Assembly (NCBI GenBank): GCA_964452645.1
Contig: CAYVMO010000002.1
Coordinates: 62,001 to 126,000, forward strand
Source: CAYXTW01 sp964452645
Lineage (GTDB): Bacteria; Zixibacteria; MSB-5A5; GN15; PGXB01
DNA: 64,000 bases
Direction: 5' to 3'
Shown here: one piece after another, positions 1 to 8,826 of the stretch
Layout of the letters: every line of letters begins with the position of its first letter
How positions within the stretch are numbered: position 1 is the first letter of the stretch
Notes under the pieces: model-generated
What the model was told of the DNA's origin: nothing
Database searches by the model: none
Seen by the model: only the letters and a program-made list of their open reading frames with translations
Made by a program: the position numbers and the translations under genes

Positions 1-150
1 GTTGTTGAAAAAGATTTAAAGGTGATGGATATGACCGCCATCACGTTGTGCAAAGAAAATAAAATTCCCGTAATAGTATTTGATATGAATAAAACCGGTA
101 ATCTTAAAAAGGCTGTTACGGGAGAAAAAGTGGGTACGATTATCTCGTAG
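1..150 (+). CDS. pyrH: UMP kinase, C-terminal part (cut by the window edge)
   Basis: Only the last 49 codons are present, in frame 1, ending in TAG at 148-150. The visible residues include LKVMDMTAITLC, a stretch on IPVIVFDMN, and a GEKVGT tail, which is the usual C-terminus of bacterial hexameric UMP kinase (UMP to UDP, pyrimidine nucleotide synthesis, cytosol). The next gene 46 bp downstream is frr, and pyrH-frr is the classical bacterial order, which supports the call. The start and the catalytic core lie outside the window. Confidence rests on the tail match and on gene order. Confidence 0.9.
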   Translation, partial: VVEKDLKVMDMTAITLCKENKIPVIVFDMNKTGNLKKAVTGEKVGTIIS

Positions 151-195
151 TGTTCGGGTGGTAAAGGATTAATCACTGCCTAAAGGAGATATCCT

Positions 196-753
196 ATGAC
201 CGAGAAAATAATTTCCGAGACCGAGGCCAAGATGAAAAAAAGCCATCAGGCTGTGCAAAGAGAATTCGCTTCGCTTAGAACCGGCAAAGCGGCGACGTCG
301 CTTTTAGATAACGTCCGGGTCGATTATCATGGGACAATCATGCCACTGAATCAGTTAGCTTCGATTTCGGCTCCCGAGGCGCGACTCCTGATTGTCCAGG
401 CCTGGGATAAAAGCATTGTCGGTGAAATATCCAAGGCGATTCAAAAGGCCGACCTGGGACTGAATCCGCTGGTCGAAGGGAATATCATCCGTTTGCCAAT
501 CCCGGCTCTGAGTGAAGAGCGGCGCAAGGAGATTGTCAAGCATGCCAAAAAAGTGGCGGAAGAAGGTAAAGTGGCCGTCAGAAATATCCGCCGCGAGGCC
601 AATGATGCCTTAAAAAAGGCCGAAAAGGACAAACAAATTTCAGAAGACCAGCAGGAAAAGGCGCTGACTCAAATCCAGGAGTTGACGGATAAGTATTCGG
701 AGATGATTGACGATCTGATGGAGGAAAAAGAAGCCGACATAATGGAAATCTGA
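196..753 (+). CDS. frr: Ribosome recycling factor
   Basis: A 185-residue protein, the normal family length. It works with EF-G to split the post-termination ribosome. Visible family features are SLRTGKA near residue 26, the PEARLL segment in the middle, the LPIPALSEERRKE segment around residue 100 and a charged C-terminal helix (domain I helical bundle). The ATG at 196 has AAGGAG at 182-187, a good Shine-Dalgarno at normal spacing. It follows pyrH and is closed by a hairpin terminator at 783-813, so it is the last gene of the pyrH operon. Confidence 0.97.
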   Translation: MTEKIISETEAKMKKSHQAVQREFASLRTGKAATSLLDNVRVDYHGTIMPLNQLASISAPEARLLIVQAWDKSIVGEISKAIQKADLGLNPLVEGNIIRLPIPALSEERRKEIVKHAKKVAEEGKVAVRNIRREANDALKKAEKDKQISEDQQEKALTQIQELTDKYSEMIDDLMEEKEADIMEI

Positions 754-782
754 TGAATACGGGGTATTGTTAATGACTTTTT

Positions 783-813
783 GCCGGCGGGAAATTCCCC
801 TGCCGGTTTTTTT
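783..813 (+). terminator. Rho-independent terminator after frr
   Basis: CCGGC at 784-788 pairs with GCCGG at 802-806, with GGG/CCC able to extend pairing inside, followed by a run of seven T from 807. It ends the pyrH-frr transcript. Confidence 0.85.
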
Positions 814-920
814 AAATGTTTGAATTGGGAATAGACTCTCGGATGAAAATAATGCCTGAAAAATCTGATTAGAAAAATAAAAAATCCCATTTTAATAGAC
901 TCTTTTCGGTGTCAAAACGA

Positions 921-950
921 TTGACATTTAAAATATTATAAATATATTAT
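921..950 (+). promoter_or_regulatory. Sigma70-like promoter of the aldehyde dehydrogenase operon
   Basis: A perfect -35 TTGACA at 921-926 is followed after 16 nt by TATATT (943-948) or after 18 nt by TATTAT (945-950), in a very AT-rich stretch. It lies about 95 bp before the ATG at 1046 and just after the frr terminator. The rest of the 754-1045 gap shows no gene. Confidence 0.7.
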
Positions 951-1045
951 TCGTCTTGATTTTGATGATGCTGTGAATAATTTCACAAATTGGCATTGAA
1001 AATGAAAACAAAATTCGTTGAATCATAAAAGCTTAGGAGTTTATC

Positions 1046-2551
1046 ATGGCTGGCGTGATAGAGTATAAAAATTTTATAAACGGTGAATGGGTGAAATCGC
1101 GGACCGGTGAAAAATTCGAAAATCGTAATCCGGCTAATACGGATGAAGTTATCGGCATTTTTCAGAAATCTTCGGAGGATGATATCAATGATGCCGTCGC
1201 GGCTGCGAAAGAAGCGTTCAAGAAATGGCGCCTGGTTCCGGCTCCAAAGCGAGCAGAAATAATCTTCCGCATTACCAATCGCCTGGTGAAAGAAAAAGAG
1301 CGCTGTGCTCAGGAAATGACCCGAGAAATGGGCAAAATCCTGAAAGAAACCCGCGGCGATGTTCAGGAAGCAATCGATATGGGTTACTACATGGCCGGTG
1401 AGGGAAGGCGTCAGTTCGGCGTGACGACCCCATCGGAGATGCATAATAAATTCCAGATGTGCGTCCGTCAGCCGAAAGGAATCGCCGGCATGATTACGCC
1501 GTGGAATTTCCCGATGGCGATTCCCTCGTGGAAAATGATGCCGGCGCTGGTCTGCGGCAATACTGTGGTTATTAAGCCGGCAACCGATACCCCTCTGTCG
1601 GTTTACAATTATGTCAGGATTATGGAAGAAGAGGGATTGCCCAAAGGTGTCGTGAATATGGTTACTGGTTCGGGCCGGGACGTCGGGACGCCGTTGATGA
1701 CGCATAAGGATGTTGCCGTAATCAGCTTTACCGGTTCGACTGAAATCGGTCGTAAGGTTTCCGAAGCGTGCGCCTCCGATTTCCGCGGTTGTCATCTGGA
1801 GATGGGCGGCAAGAACTGTATTTTGATTATGGATGACGCTAATATCGATCTGGCGGTCGAAGGTGCCTTGTGGGGTGCATTCGGAACGACCGGTCAGAGG
1901 TGTACAGCCTCATCGCGGTTGATAGTGCATAAAGATGTCATCAAGAAATTCACAAGAGGATTGGTGGAAAGAGCCGAGACGCTTAAAGTCGGTAACGGTC
2001 TCGATGAATCGGTTGAGATGGGCCCGGTGATTAATGAAGATCAGATGAAGACGGTCTTGAATTACATGGAAATCGCCAAAAAGGAAGGCTGTCGTTTGCT
2101 CTGCGGCGGTGGTCGTCTGAAGGGTGGCGAATATGACAAGGGCTTCTTCACAATGCCGACTGTCTACAGCGAAGTCGAACCGGATTCGACCATATTCCAG
2201 GAGGAAATATTCGGTTCGGTGACATCGATTACCGAGTGCAGTTCACTGGAAGAGGGAATCGAATTATGTAATAATACTTCCTATGGATTATCCGGCTCGA
2301 TATACACGCAGGATGTCAATAAGGCCTTTAAGGCGATGCGCGACGTTTATACCGGAATATTTTATGTTAATGCTCCGACGATCGGCGCCGAAGTGCATCT
2401 ACCGTTCGGCGGTGTCAGAGATACCGGCAATGGGCATCGGGAAGCCGGTGTGGCCGGTATTGATGTCTTCTCGGAGTGGAAATCGATTTATGTCGATTTT
2501 TCCGGGACAATACAAAGGGCTCAAATTGATGAAGTTGCTATTGATAAATAA
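1046..2551 (+). CDS. NAD(P)-dependent aldehyde dehydrogenase
   Basis: A 501-residue cytosolic enzyme of the aldehyde dehydrogenase superfamily, oxidising an aldehyde to the acid. The catalytic residues are visible: PWNFP at 152-156 (cofactor site), FTGSTEIG near 228-235, general-base Glu252 in LEMGGKN, and nucleophile Cys286 in GQRCTAS. The C-terminal GNGHREAG signature resembles the semialdehyde dehydrogenase branch (aminoadipate/ketoglutarate semialdehyde types), but the substrate cannot be fixed from sequence. TAGGAG lies upstream of the ATG. The next gene, a COG2403-like protein, and then carbamate kinase, follow closely, so the enzyme may belong to a nitrogen or amino-acid catabolic unit; that is inference. 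Confidence 0.92.
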   Translation: MAGVIEYKNFINGEWVKSRTGEKFENRNPANTDEVIGIFQKSSEDDINDAVAAAKEAFKKWRLVPAPKRAEIIFRITNRLVKEKERCAQEMTREMGKILKETRGDVQEAIDMGYYMAGEGRRQFGVTTPSEMHNKFQMCVRQPKGIAGMITPWNFPMAIPSWKMMPALVCGNTVVIKPATDTPLSVYNYVRIMEEEGLPKGVVNMVTGSGRDVGTPLMTHKDVAVISFTGSTEIGRKVSEACASDFRGCHLEMGGKNCILIMDDANIDLAVEGALWGAFGTTGQRCTASSRLIVHKDVIKKFTRGLVERAETLKVGNGLDESVEMGPVINEDQMKTVLNYMEIAKKEGCRLLCGGGRLKGGEYDKGFFTMPTVYSEVEPDSTIFQEEIFGSVTSITECSSLEEGIELCNNTSYGLSGSIYTQDVNKAFKAMRDVYTGIFYVNAPTIGAEVHLPFGGVRDTGNGHREAGVAGIDVFSEWKSIYVDFSGTIQRAQIDEVAIDK

Positions 2552-2615
2552 AACGTGCATCGGATAATCGAAGCATTATTCGTCTGCAGACGGTTTATAA
2601 AAAGGAGACGATTAT

Positions 2616-3965
2616 ATGGCCAAGCGGAAAGTCATAATCATGGGAGCGGCCGGACGCGACTTTCATAATTTTAATGTTCTCTACAGAGATAATAAAAGCG
2701 TGGAAGTCGTCGCTTTTACGGCGACGCAGATTCCTAATATCGAAGGACGCAAGTATCCCAAAGGCCTGGCCGGACCGAATTATCCCAAGGGTATTCCCAT
2801 TTATCCCGAAGAGGATCTCTTAAAACTAATCGAAAAGCATGATGTTGACGAAGTGATTTTTTCATACTCCGATGTTCCTTATGAATATGTCATGGAAAAG
2901 GCCGCATTCGTAATGTCGGCCGGCGCCAGATTTTCACTTGAGGGTGCAGCGCCGACTATGATAAAATCCGGAAAGCCGCTTATCGCCGTCTGTGCCATTC
3001 GAACCGGCTGCGGCAAATCTCAAACCACTCGCCGTGTAGCCGAAATTCTTTTAAGTATGGGCAAGAAGGTTGTGGTCATCAGGCATCCGATGCCCTACGG
3101 AAATCTGACCAAACAGGCCTGCCAGCGTTTTGCGACGCTCGATGATTTGGTCGAACATAAATGTACTATCGAAGAAATGGAAGAATATGAACCGCATATC
3201 AACAGCGGCGTGGTTGTTTATGCCGGTATTGACTACGGGATGATTCTGAAAGAAGCGGAAAAAGAGGCGGATGTGATTTTATGGGATGGCGGCAACAATG
3301 ACATGCCGTTCTACCTGCCGGATTTGTTTATTACGGTGACCGATCCGCATCGAGCGGGGCACGAACTCAGCTACTATCCGGGGCAAAATAATTTTATAAT
3401 GGCCGATGTTATTGTCATCAACAAACTCGATACGGCACCGCCGGAAGGGGTCGAGGAGTTGCGCCAGAATATTCTTGATTATAATTCTGAAGCGATTGTC
3501 GTTGATGCCGCCTCACCTATTGGTGTTGAGGATGCTTCTTTGATTCGCGGAAAAAGAGTGCTGGTGGTCGAAGATGGCCCGACAACGACGCACGGTGAAA
3601 TGAAATACGGCGCCGGCATTATGGCCGCTTCCAAATACGGGGCTGCCGAGGCGGTCGATCCACGACCATATACAGTCGGGACAATTACCGAGACATTTGA
3701 AAAGTATCCCGAAATCGGCCCGCTTTTGCCGGCCATGGGATATTCGGGTCAACAGGTTAGCGATCTGGCGGAAACCATAGAAAATACCGAATGTGATTCG
3801 GTGATTATCGCCACGCCCATTGATTTAAGACGTGTGATTGAAATCAGTAAACCATCGGTACGGGTCTTCTACGATTTACAGGAAATCGGTCGACCTGACC
3901 TCGTGGAAATCATTGAAGGTTTCATGAAATCAATCGTAAAAAGTAAAGGAAAAGGCAGGAAATAA
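2616..3965 (+). CDS. COG2403-like P-loop protein (often labelled cyclic 2,3-diphosphoglycerate synthetase)
   Basis: 449 residues. The N-terminal 115 residues look Rossmann-like (VIIMGAAGRDFHNFN at the start), followed by a nucleotide-binding loop IRTGCGKSQTTR at about 128-139 and a later VINKLDTA that resembles an NKxD guanine-specificity motif. Proteins of this type are called predicted GTPases or cyclic 2,3-diphosphoglycerate synthetases, the latter from methanogens. The enzymatic role in bacteria is not settled, so no gene symbol is given. AAAGGAG lies before the ATG. Its stop is 3 bp before the carbamate kinase start, so the two are almost certainly co-translated; this pairing hints at a role in acyl/carbamoyl phosphate chemistry, but that is inference. 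Confidence 0.75.
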   Translation: MAKRKVIIMGAAGRDFHNFNVLYRDNKSVEVVAFTATQIPNIEGRKYPKGLAGPNYPKGIPIYPEEDLLKLIEKHDVDEVIFSYSDVPYEYVMEKAAFVMSAGARFSLEGAAPTMIKSGKPLIAVCAIRTGCGKSQTTRRVAEILLSMGKKVVVIRHPMPYGNLTKQACQRFATLDDLVEHKCTIEEMEEYEPHINSGVVVYAGIDYGMILKEAEKEADVILWDGGNNDMPFYLPDLFITVTDPHRAGHELSYYPGQNNFIMADVIVINKLDTAPPEGVEELRQNILDYNSEAIVVDAASPIGVEDASLIRGKRVLVVEDGPTTTHGEMKYGAGIMAASKYGAAEAVDPRPYTVGTITETFEKYPEIGPLLPAMGYSGQQVSDLAETIENTECDSVIIATPIDLRRVIEISKPSVRVFYDLQEIGRPDLVEIIEGFMKSIVKSKGKGRK

Positions 3966-3968
3966 TAA

Positions 3969-4925
3969 ATGTCTGCCCCTGGCGGAAAAACGGCGGTTAT
4001 TGCGCTGGGTGGTAATGCCATCACCCGGCCGAATGTTGAAGATACAATCGCCAATCAATTTGCCAACACGCGCCGTTCACTCGACGGTGTTATGGATCTC
4101 GTAAAAGCAGATTATAAACTGGTGATAGCGCACGGTAACGGTCCGCAGGTGGGGAATGCCATCCTGCGCGTGGAGTTGACGAGAGGGAAAGCACCGATTT
4201 TGCCGCTCGGAATTTGCGTGGCTGATACCGAGGGTGGTATGGGCTACATGATCGAGCAGTCACTGCAAAACAGGCTCAGAACCGAAAATATCGATCGGCC
4301 GGTAGTAACGATTATTACTCAGGTTATTGTCGATCGCAATGATCCCCAAATTGCCGACCCGTCGAAATTCGTCGGGCAGTTTTATTCAGAAGAAGAAGCC
4401 AAGGAATTTGCCGCTGAAACCGGTTGGGTTGTCAAGAAGGATGCTAATCGCGGCTGGCGGCGGGTTGTGCCCTCACCGCATCCGCTGTCAATCGTGGAAG
4501 CGGAAACGATAAAAACATTGGTTGAAAGCGGAACGATTGTCATTGCCGCCGGGGGTGGCGGGATTCCTGTTTACATCGATGATAAGGGCAATCTTGAGGG
4601 TCTTGATGCTGTTATCGATAAAGACCTCGCCGCGGCCGTTCTCGGTGAGCAGATCGGGTCCGAGATTCTGATGATTTTTACATCGGTTGATAAAGTGGCA
4701 TTGAATTTCGGTCGGAAAGACGAAAAGCGGCTGGATAAGATAACAATCTCCGAAGCGATATCTTATTTAACGGAGGGGCATTTCCCGCCGGGTTCAATGG
4801 GACCGAAAATAGGTGCCGCCATCCAGTTTATTCACAGGGGCGGTAAGCAGGTTATTATTACGTCGCTGGAGAATGCCGGGCGAGCTCTTGATGGAGTTGC
4901 AGGCACGAGGATAGTGCCCGATTGA
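3969..4925 (+). CDS. arcC: Carbamate kinase
   Basis: 318 residues, the usual length. It interconverts carbamoyl phosphate plus ADP with carbamate plus ATP, normally to make ATP from carbamoyl phosphate. Family motifs are present in order: ALGGNAI at the N-terminus, AHGNGPQVGN, the GGGGIPV loop, KDLAAAVL and the C-terminal FPPGSMGPKI. There is no arginine deiminase or ornithine carbamoyltransferase in the window, so the source of carbamoyl phosphate is unknown. The preceding COG2403-like gene ends 3 bp before it. The stop codon sits next to the cca start. Confidence 0.94.
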   Translation: MSAPGGKTAVIALGGNAITRPNVEDTIANQFANTRRSLDGVMDLVKADYKLVIAHGNGPQVGNAILRVELTRGKAPILPLGICVADTEGGMGYMIEQSLQNRLRTENIDRPVVTIITQVIVDRNDPQIADPSKFVGQFYSEEEAKEFAAETGWVVKKDANRGWRRVVPSPHPLSIVEAETIKTLVESGTIVIAAGGGGIPVYIDDKGNLEGLDAVIDKDLAAAVLGEQIGSEILMIFTSVDKVALNFGRKDEKRLDKITISEAISYLTEGHFPPGSMGPKIGAAIQFIHRGGKQVIITSLENAGRALDGVAGTRIVPD

Positions 4926-4927
4926 TT

Positions 4928-6292
4928 ATGTGCAGAATTTCAAGTGAGGTGGTGTCGGCAATATTGAAAATGGGCCGAATATATGAAGTCGGCGGGGCCG
5001 TGCGCGATCAAATGTTGAAATGCGATCTGCCGGTCAAGGATAGAGACTACCTGGTTTGCGGTGTCCCTTATGGTGATTTATCCCGGATTCTAAAAAAATT
5101 CGGTGACGTTGATCTGGTCGGTCGTTCCTTCGGGGTCATTAAATTCACTCAGTTCCGCAATAAAAAGAGCTATACGTTTGATGTTGCGTTGCCGCGCCGG
5201 GAGTATTCCACCGGTGTCGGGCATAAGGATTTTTCGGTCGATTTTGACCCGAATCTGAAGGTTGAAGATGACTTGCACCGGCGTGATTTTACGATTAATG
5301 CCATGGCCATTCGTCTGGACACGAGCGAATTAATAGACCCGCTATCAGGCGAAGTTGATCTGAAAAACGGACTTATCAGAATGGTCTCGCCCGAGTCATT
5401 TCCTGAGGATCCGCTGCGGATGCTGCGCGCTATTCAGTTTGCGGCGCGTTTCGATTTTACGGTCGAACCGGAGACAGCTAATGCCATTGACAGGTGCGCA
5501 CCATTGATAAAATCGGTTTCGCCGGAGCGAATCATGGAAGAGCTCAATAAACTGATGCTGCTCGCGGACAAACCGTCGATTGGATTTCGGCTGATGCTGA
5601 ATCTGGGATTATTGCAGCATCTCTTTCCGGAAATGATGGAAACAGTCAATGTCGATCAGCCGGGCGGATACCATAAGTACGACGTATTCGAACATACACT
5701 GGTCACAATCGATGCCAGCCCGAAAATATTGCACGTTCGGCTGGCCGCCCTGTTTCATGATATTGCCAAGCCGCAGACCAAGAGAGTCGTGGAGGGAAAG
5801 GCGACTTTTTATAATCATGAAAAAATCAGCGGGCGCATCGCCGCCGAGGTTTTGAAACGATTCCACTATTCTAATGATTTGATCTATCAGGTCAGGACGC
5901 TGACGGAAAGGCATATGTTTACGACAGAAGTGACGGACAAAGGATTGCGCCGCTTGATTAAAAGGGTCGGTCAGGATTTAATTTTCGACCTTCTCGATTT
6001 AAGGCGGGCTGATGTTAAGGCGCAGGGAATGGGAGGAACGACCGACGATGTCGATCAGTTCGAAAGCAATATCCGTGAGGAGCTGGGTAGAAAACCGCCG
6101 TTCAGCGTTAAAGACCTGGCCATAAACGGCCGCGATATTATGGAGATTTTCGGTCTGGAACAATCTCCGAAAATCGGAAAGGTCCTCGATTATTTGATGG
6201 AAAAGGTTTTGGATGAACCGGGAGATAATACACGGGAAAAACTGATAGAATACGCCGGAATATTTTTGGCGAAAAATAAAAACGGGGAATAA
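4928..6292 (+). CDS. cca: CCA-adding tRNA nucleotidyltransferase with HD domain
   Basis: About 454 residues; class II nucleotidyltransferase that builds or repairs the 3' CCA of tRNAs. Seen: GGAVRD near the N-terminus, the metal-binding DRD in VKDRDYLV, RRDFTINAMA, the EDPLRMLRAIQFAARF helix, and a C-terminal HD phosphohydrolase domain (ALFHDIAKP). A poly(A) polymerase of the same family is a possible alternative. The ATG at 4928 is 3 bp after the arcC stop; an in-frame TTG at 4922 overlaps arcC, and an ATG at 4970 is another candidate. Both tRNA genes in this window lack an encoded CCA, which fits the need for this enzyme. Confidence 0.9.
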   Translation: MCRISSEVVSAILKMGRIYEVGGAVRDQMLKCDLPVKDRDYLVCGVPYGDLSRILKKFGDVDLVGRSFGVIKFTQFRNKKSYTFDVALPRREYSTGVGHKDFSVDFDPNLKVEDDLHRRDFTINAMAIRLDTSELIDPLSGEVDLKNGLIRMVSPESFPEDPLRMLRAIQFAARFDFTVEPETANAIDRCAPLIKSVSPERIMEELNKLMLLADKPSIGFRLMLNLGLLQHLFPEMMETVNVDQPGGYHKYDVFEHTLVTIDASPKILHVRLAALFHDIAKPQTKRVVEGKATFYNHEKISGRIAAEVLKRFHYSNDLIYQVRTLTERHMFTTEVTDKGLRRLIKRVGQDLIFDLLDLRRADVKAQGMGGTTDDVDQFESNIREELGRKPPFSVKDLAINGRDIMEIFGLEQSPKIGKVLDYLMEKVLDEPGDNTREKLIEYAGIFLAKNKNGE

Positions 6293-6330
6293 ATAATGTT
6301 TTTAATGGATAAACATCTGGAGACGGCTAA

Positions 6331-7488
6331 ATGAAAATACATGAGTATCAGGCAAAAGATATTTTTGCCGGGGCCGGTATACCGGTACCTGAAGGACGGG
6401 TCGCCACAACGACGGCCGAAGTTGTCGAAATCGCCGAATCGTTCGGTAAACCTGTTATGATCAAAGCACAGGTACATGTCGGCGGGCGTGGTAAGGCCGG
6501 TGGTATTAAATATGCCGAGAATGTGGAGGCGGCGAGGGTTTGGGGCCAGAAAATTCTGGGTATGGATCTGAAGGGCCTGAAAGTCAACAGGGTGCTGATT
6601 ACCGAGGCGCTGGATATTCTAACCGAAGCGTACGTCGGTATCGTTATCGATCGGGCATCGAAAGCACCGGTGATGATGGTTTCCCCGGCGGGAGGTATCG
6701 ACATCGAGGAAGTAGCCGCTGCGACACCGGAGAAAATTTTTAAGCTGGCCGTGGATCCGACCTACGGGTTGCGCGGTTATCAGGCGCGGGATTTAGCCTC
6801 AAAGCTTTACAAAGACATCGGACAGATTCGACAGGCGGCTAATATCATTATGAGGTTGTACGAAATTTACTGGAAAATAGACGCTTCATTGGTTGAGATA
6901 AATCCGTTGATAACGACGCCGGACGGCAAGGTCATCGCGCTTGATGCGAAAATAAATATCGACGACAATGGCCTTTTCCGCCAGAAAGAAATCGCCGCTA
7001 TGCGGGATATCGAATCCGAGGAACCGGCTGAAGTAGAGGCCCGCGAAGGTGACTTATCTTTCGTCAAGTTAAGCGGCAATATCGGTTGTTGCGTTAATGG
7101 AGCAGGGTTGGCGATGGCGACAATGGATCTGGTCAAACATTATGGCGGCGATCCGGCCAATTTCCTCGATATCGGTGGTTCATCCAATCCGCAAAAGGTG
7201 ATTACTGCGATGCGTATTATCATGCGCGAACCCAATGTCCGCGCAATTTTGATTAATATTTTCGGTGGAATCACTCGTTGCGATGATGTTGCCAATGGAA
7301 TCGTTATGGCCTGCGAAGAGTTGAAACCGGAAATTCCGATTGTCGTTCGACTGACGGGGACCAATGAAAAAGAAGCGAAGAAAATTCTCAAATCGACCAA
7401 CCTTGAATATGGTGACACTCTCGATGATGTCGTCAAAAAGGCAATTAAGCTGGCGGAACTTGAATATGCCGAAGCGGGGAGGATGTAA
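6331..7488 (+). CDS. sucC: Succinyl-CoA synthetase beta subunit
   Basis: 385 residues, normal length. It is the ATP-grasp subunit of the ADP- or GDP-forming succinyl-CoA ligase (succinyl-CoA to succinate with NTP formation). It opens with MKIHEYQAKDIFA, has KAQVHVGGRGKAGG (nucleotide-binding), VEINPL, and the C-terminal FGGITRCDDVA region that contacts CoA and the alpha subunit. Its TAA overlaps the sucD ATG by one base (TAATG at 7486-7490), typical of coupled subunits. It opens a long energy operon that runs to icd. Confidence 0.96.
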   Translation: MKIHEYQAKDIFAGAGIPVPEGRVATTTAEVVEIAESFGKPVMIKAQVHVGGRGKAGGIKYAENVEAARVWGQKILGMDLKGLKVNRVLITEALDILTEAYVGIVIDRASKAPVMMVSPAGGIDIEEVAAATPEKIFKLAVDPTYGLRGYQARDLASKLYKDIGQIRQAANIIMRLYEIYWKIDASLVEINPLITTPDGKVIALDAKINIDDNGLFRQKEIAAMRDIESEEPAEVEAREGDLSFVKLSGNIGCCVNGAGLAMATMDLVKHYGGDPANFLDIGGSSNPQKVITAMRIIMREPNVRAILINIFGGITRCDDVANGIVMACEELKPEIPIVVRLTGTNEKEAKKILKSTNLEYGDTLDDVVKKAIKLAELEYAEAGRM

Positions 7489-8465
7489 TGAGTATTTTGA
7501 TTAATAAAAAGACGAAAGTAATCGTGCAGGGGATTACCGGCCGTGATGGTTCTTTCCACGCCGAACAGATGAAAAAATACGGGACCGATGTTGTCGGTGG
7601 CGTGACACCCGGTAAGGGGGGATCCAAGGTCAATGGTATCCCGGTCTTCAATACGGTGGCCGAGGCGGTAAAAAAAACCAAAGCGAATACGTCGGTGATA
7701 TATGTTCCCCCGGCCTTTGCGGTTGATGCCGTCTATGAAGCGGTCGATGCCGGAATTGCACTGATTGTTTGTATTACCGAAGGTGTTCCCGCCAATGATA
7801 TGCTGAAGGCTTACGATTACGTCAAAGAAAAAGGAGCTCGGCTGGTGGGGCCGAATTGCCCGGGAATTATATCGCCCGATCAATCCAAAGTAGGTATTAT
7901 GCCCGGTAATATTGTCTTAAAAGGACCGATCGGTGTCGTTTCGCGTTCGGGAACGCTGACTTATGAAGCTATCTGGGCGCTGACCTGCGCCGGGCTCGGG
8001 CAGACGACGTGTATCGGTATTGGCGGTGACCAGATAATCGGTACTAATTTTATCGATACGCTGGAGATGTTTGAGGCTGACAAGGCGACCAGGGGAGTCG
8101 TTATGATTGGCGAAATCGGCGGTAACGATGAAGAGGAGGCGGCTGAATTTATCAAGAAAAAGATGACCAAACCGGTGGTCGGATTTATCGCCGGCCGAAT
8201 GGCGCCTCCGGGAAAACGGATGGGACACGCCGGGGCGATTATCTCGGGCGGGTCCGGTCTAGCTAAGGATAAAATCGAAGCTCTAAACAAGGCCGGAATT
8301 CCGGTCGCGGCCTCGCCGACAGAGCTTCCGGCTTTAATGAAGGAGAAACTCGATAAGGCCAAAAAGGGACGGTTAAAAATAGAGAGAAAGTCAACGAAAA
8401 AGCCGGCGCGTAGAGTAAAAGCAAAATCGGCCGGTAAGAAAACTATGGTAAAACGTAAAAAATAG
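7488..8465 (+). CDS. sucD: Succinyl-CoA synthetase alpha subunit with a basic C-terminal tail
   Basis: 325 residues, some 35 longer than the usual 290. The alpha subunit carries the CoA-binding Rossmann domain and the phosphorylated histidine: VQGITGRDGSFH at 13-24 and His247 in GHAGAII. From about residue 290 the protein continues into a Lys/Arg-rich tail with short KK and KR runs (KKPARR, KRKK) that is not part of the enzyme fold. The reading frame is continuous and the stop is followed by a fresh start for korD 45 bp on, so this is a real extension rather than a frameshift. Its role is unknown. Confidence 0.95.
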   Translation: MSILINKKTKVIVQGITGRDGSFHAEQMKKYGTDVVGGVTPGKGGSKVNGIPVFNTVAEAVKKTKANTSVIYVPPAFAVDAVYEAVDAGIALIVCITEGVPANDMLKAYDYVKEKGARLVGPNCPGIISPDQSKVGIMPGNIVLKGPIGVVSRSGTLTYEAIWALTCAGLGQTTCIGIGGDQIIGTNFIDTLEMFEADKATRGVVMIGEIGGNDEEEAAEFIKKKMTKPVVGFIAGRMAPPGKRMGHAGAIISGGSGLAKDKIEALNKAGIPVAASPTELPALMKEKLDKAKKGRLKIERKSTKKPARRVKAKSAGKKTMVKRKK

Positions 8466-8509
8466 GATGTTCTTGAATTTAACATATTTGTCTCCGAAAG
8501 GAATTGACA

Positions 8510-8815
8510 ATGACTGATAATAATCCGAAACCTGAGGTTTCGGAACATAAAACGGAAGAACCGAAGGTCGAACCGGTGAAGGAAGAAATTAAAGAGAAAA
8601 AAGAGAAGTATGTCTATGACGGTAAAACTCCGCCTCTCAATATTTTTCTTCACTGGTGCAAGGCGTGCAATATTTGCATCGCCTTTTGTCCCGAGAAGGT
8701 TCTTGAGCCGGATCGCGACGGCAAGCCGATTATCGCGCATCCGGAAGAATGTACACAATGTGCAATATGCTGGCTCCACTGTCCGGATTTTGCCATAACT
8801 TCCAATTACAAGTGA
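8510..8815 (+). CDS. korD: 2-oxoacid:ferredoxin oxidoreductase delta subunit (2x4Fe-4S ferredoxin)
   Basis: 101 residues. Two cluster motifs are seen: CKACNICIAFCPEKV and CTQCAICWLHCPDFA, so it carries two 4Fe-4S clusters that pass electrons from the KorAB active site to free ferredoxin. The first 40 or so residues are a Glu/Lys/Pro-rich low-complexity extension not needed for the ferredoxin fold. The ATG at 8510 is chosen because AAAGGA at 8497-8502 is well spaced; a TTG two codons earlier also exists. Followed 11 bp later by korA. Confidence 0.92.
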   Translation: MTDNNPKPEVSEHKTEEPKVEPVKEEIKEKKEKYVYDGKTPPLNIFLHWCKACNICIAFCPEKVLEPDRDGKPIIAHPEECTQCAICWLHCPDFAITSNYK

Positions 8816-8826
8816 AGGAGCGCAGG

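Noticed and set aside
983..1795. Open minus-strand frame of 270 codons opposite the aldehyde dehydrogenase
   Set aside because: Lies entirely over a well-supported gene, reads as a His/Arg-rich shadow and has no motif or ribosome site.
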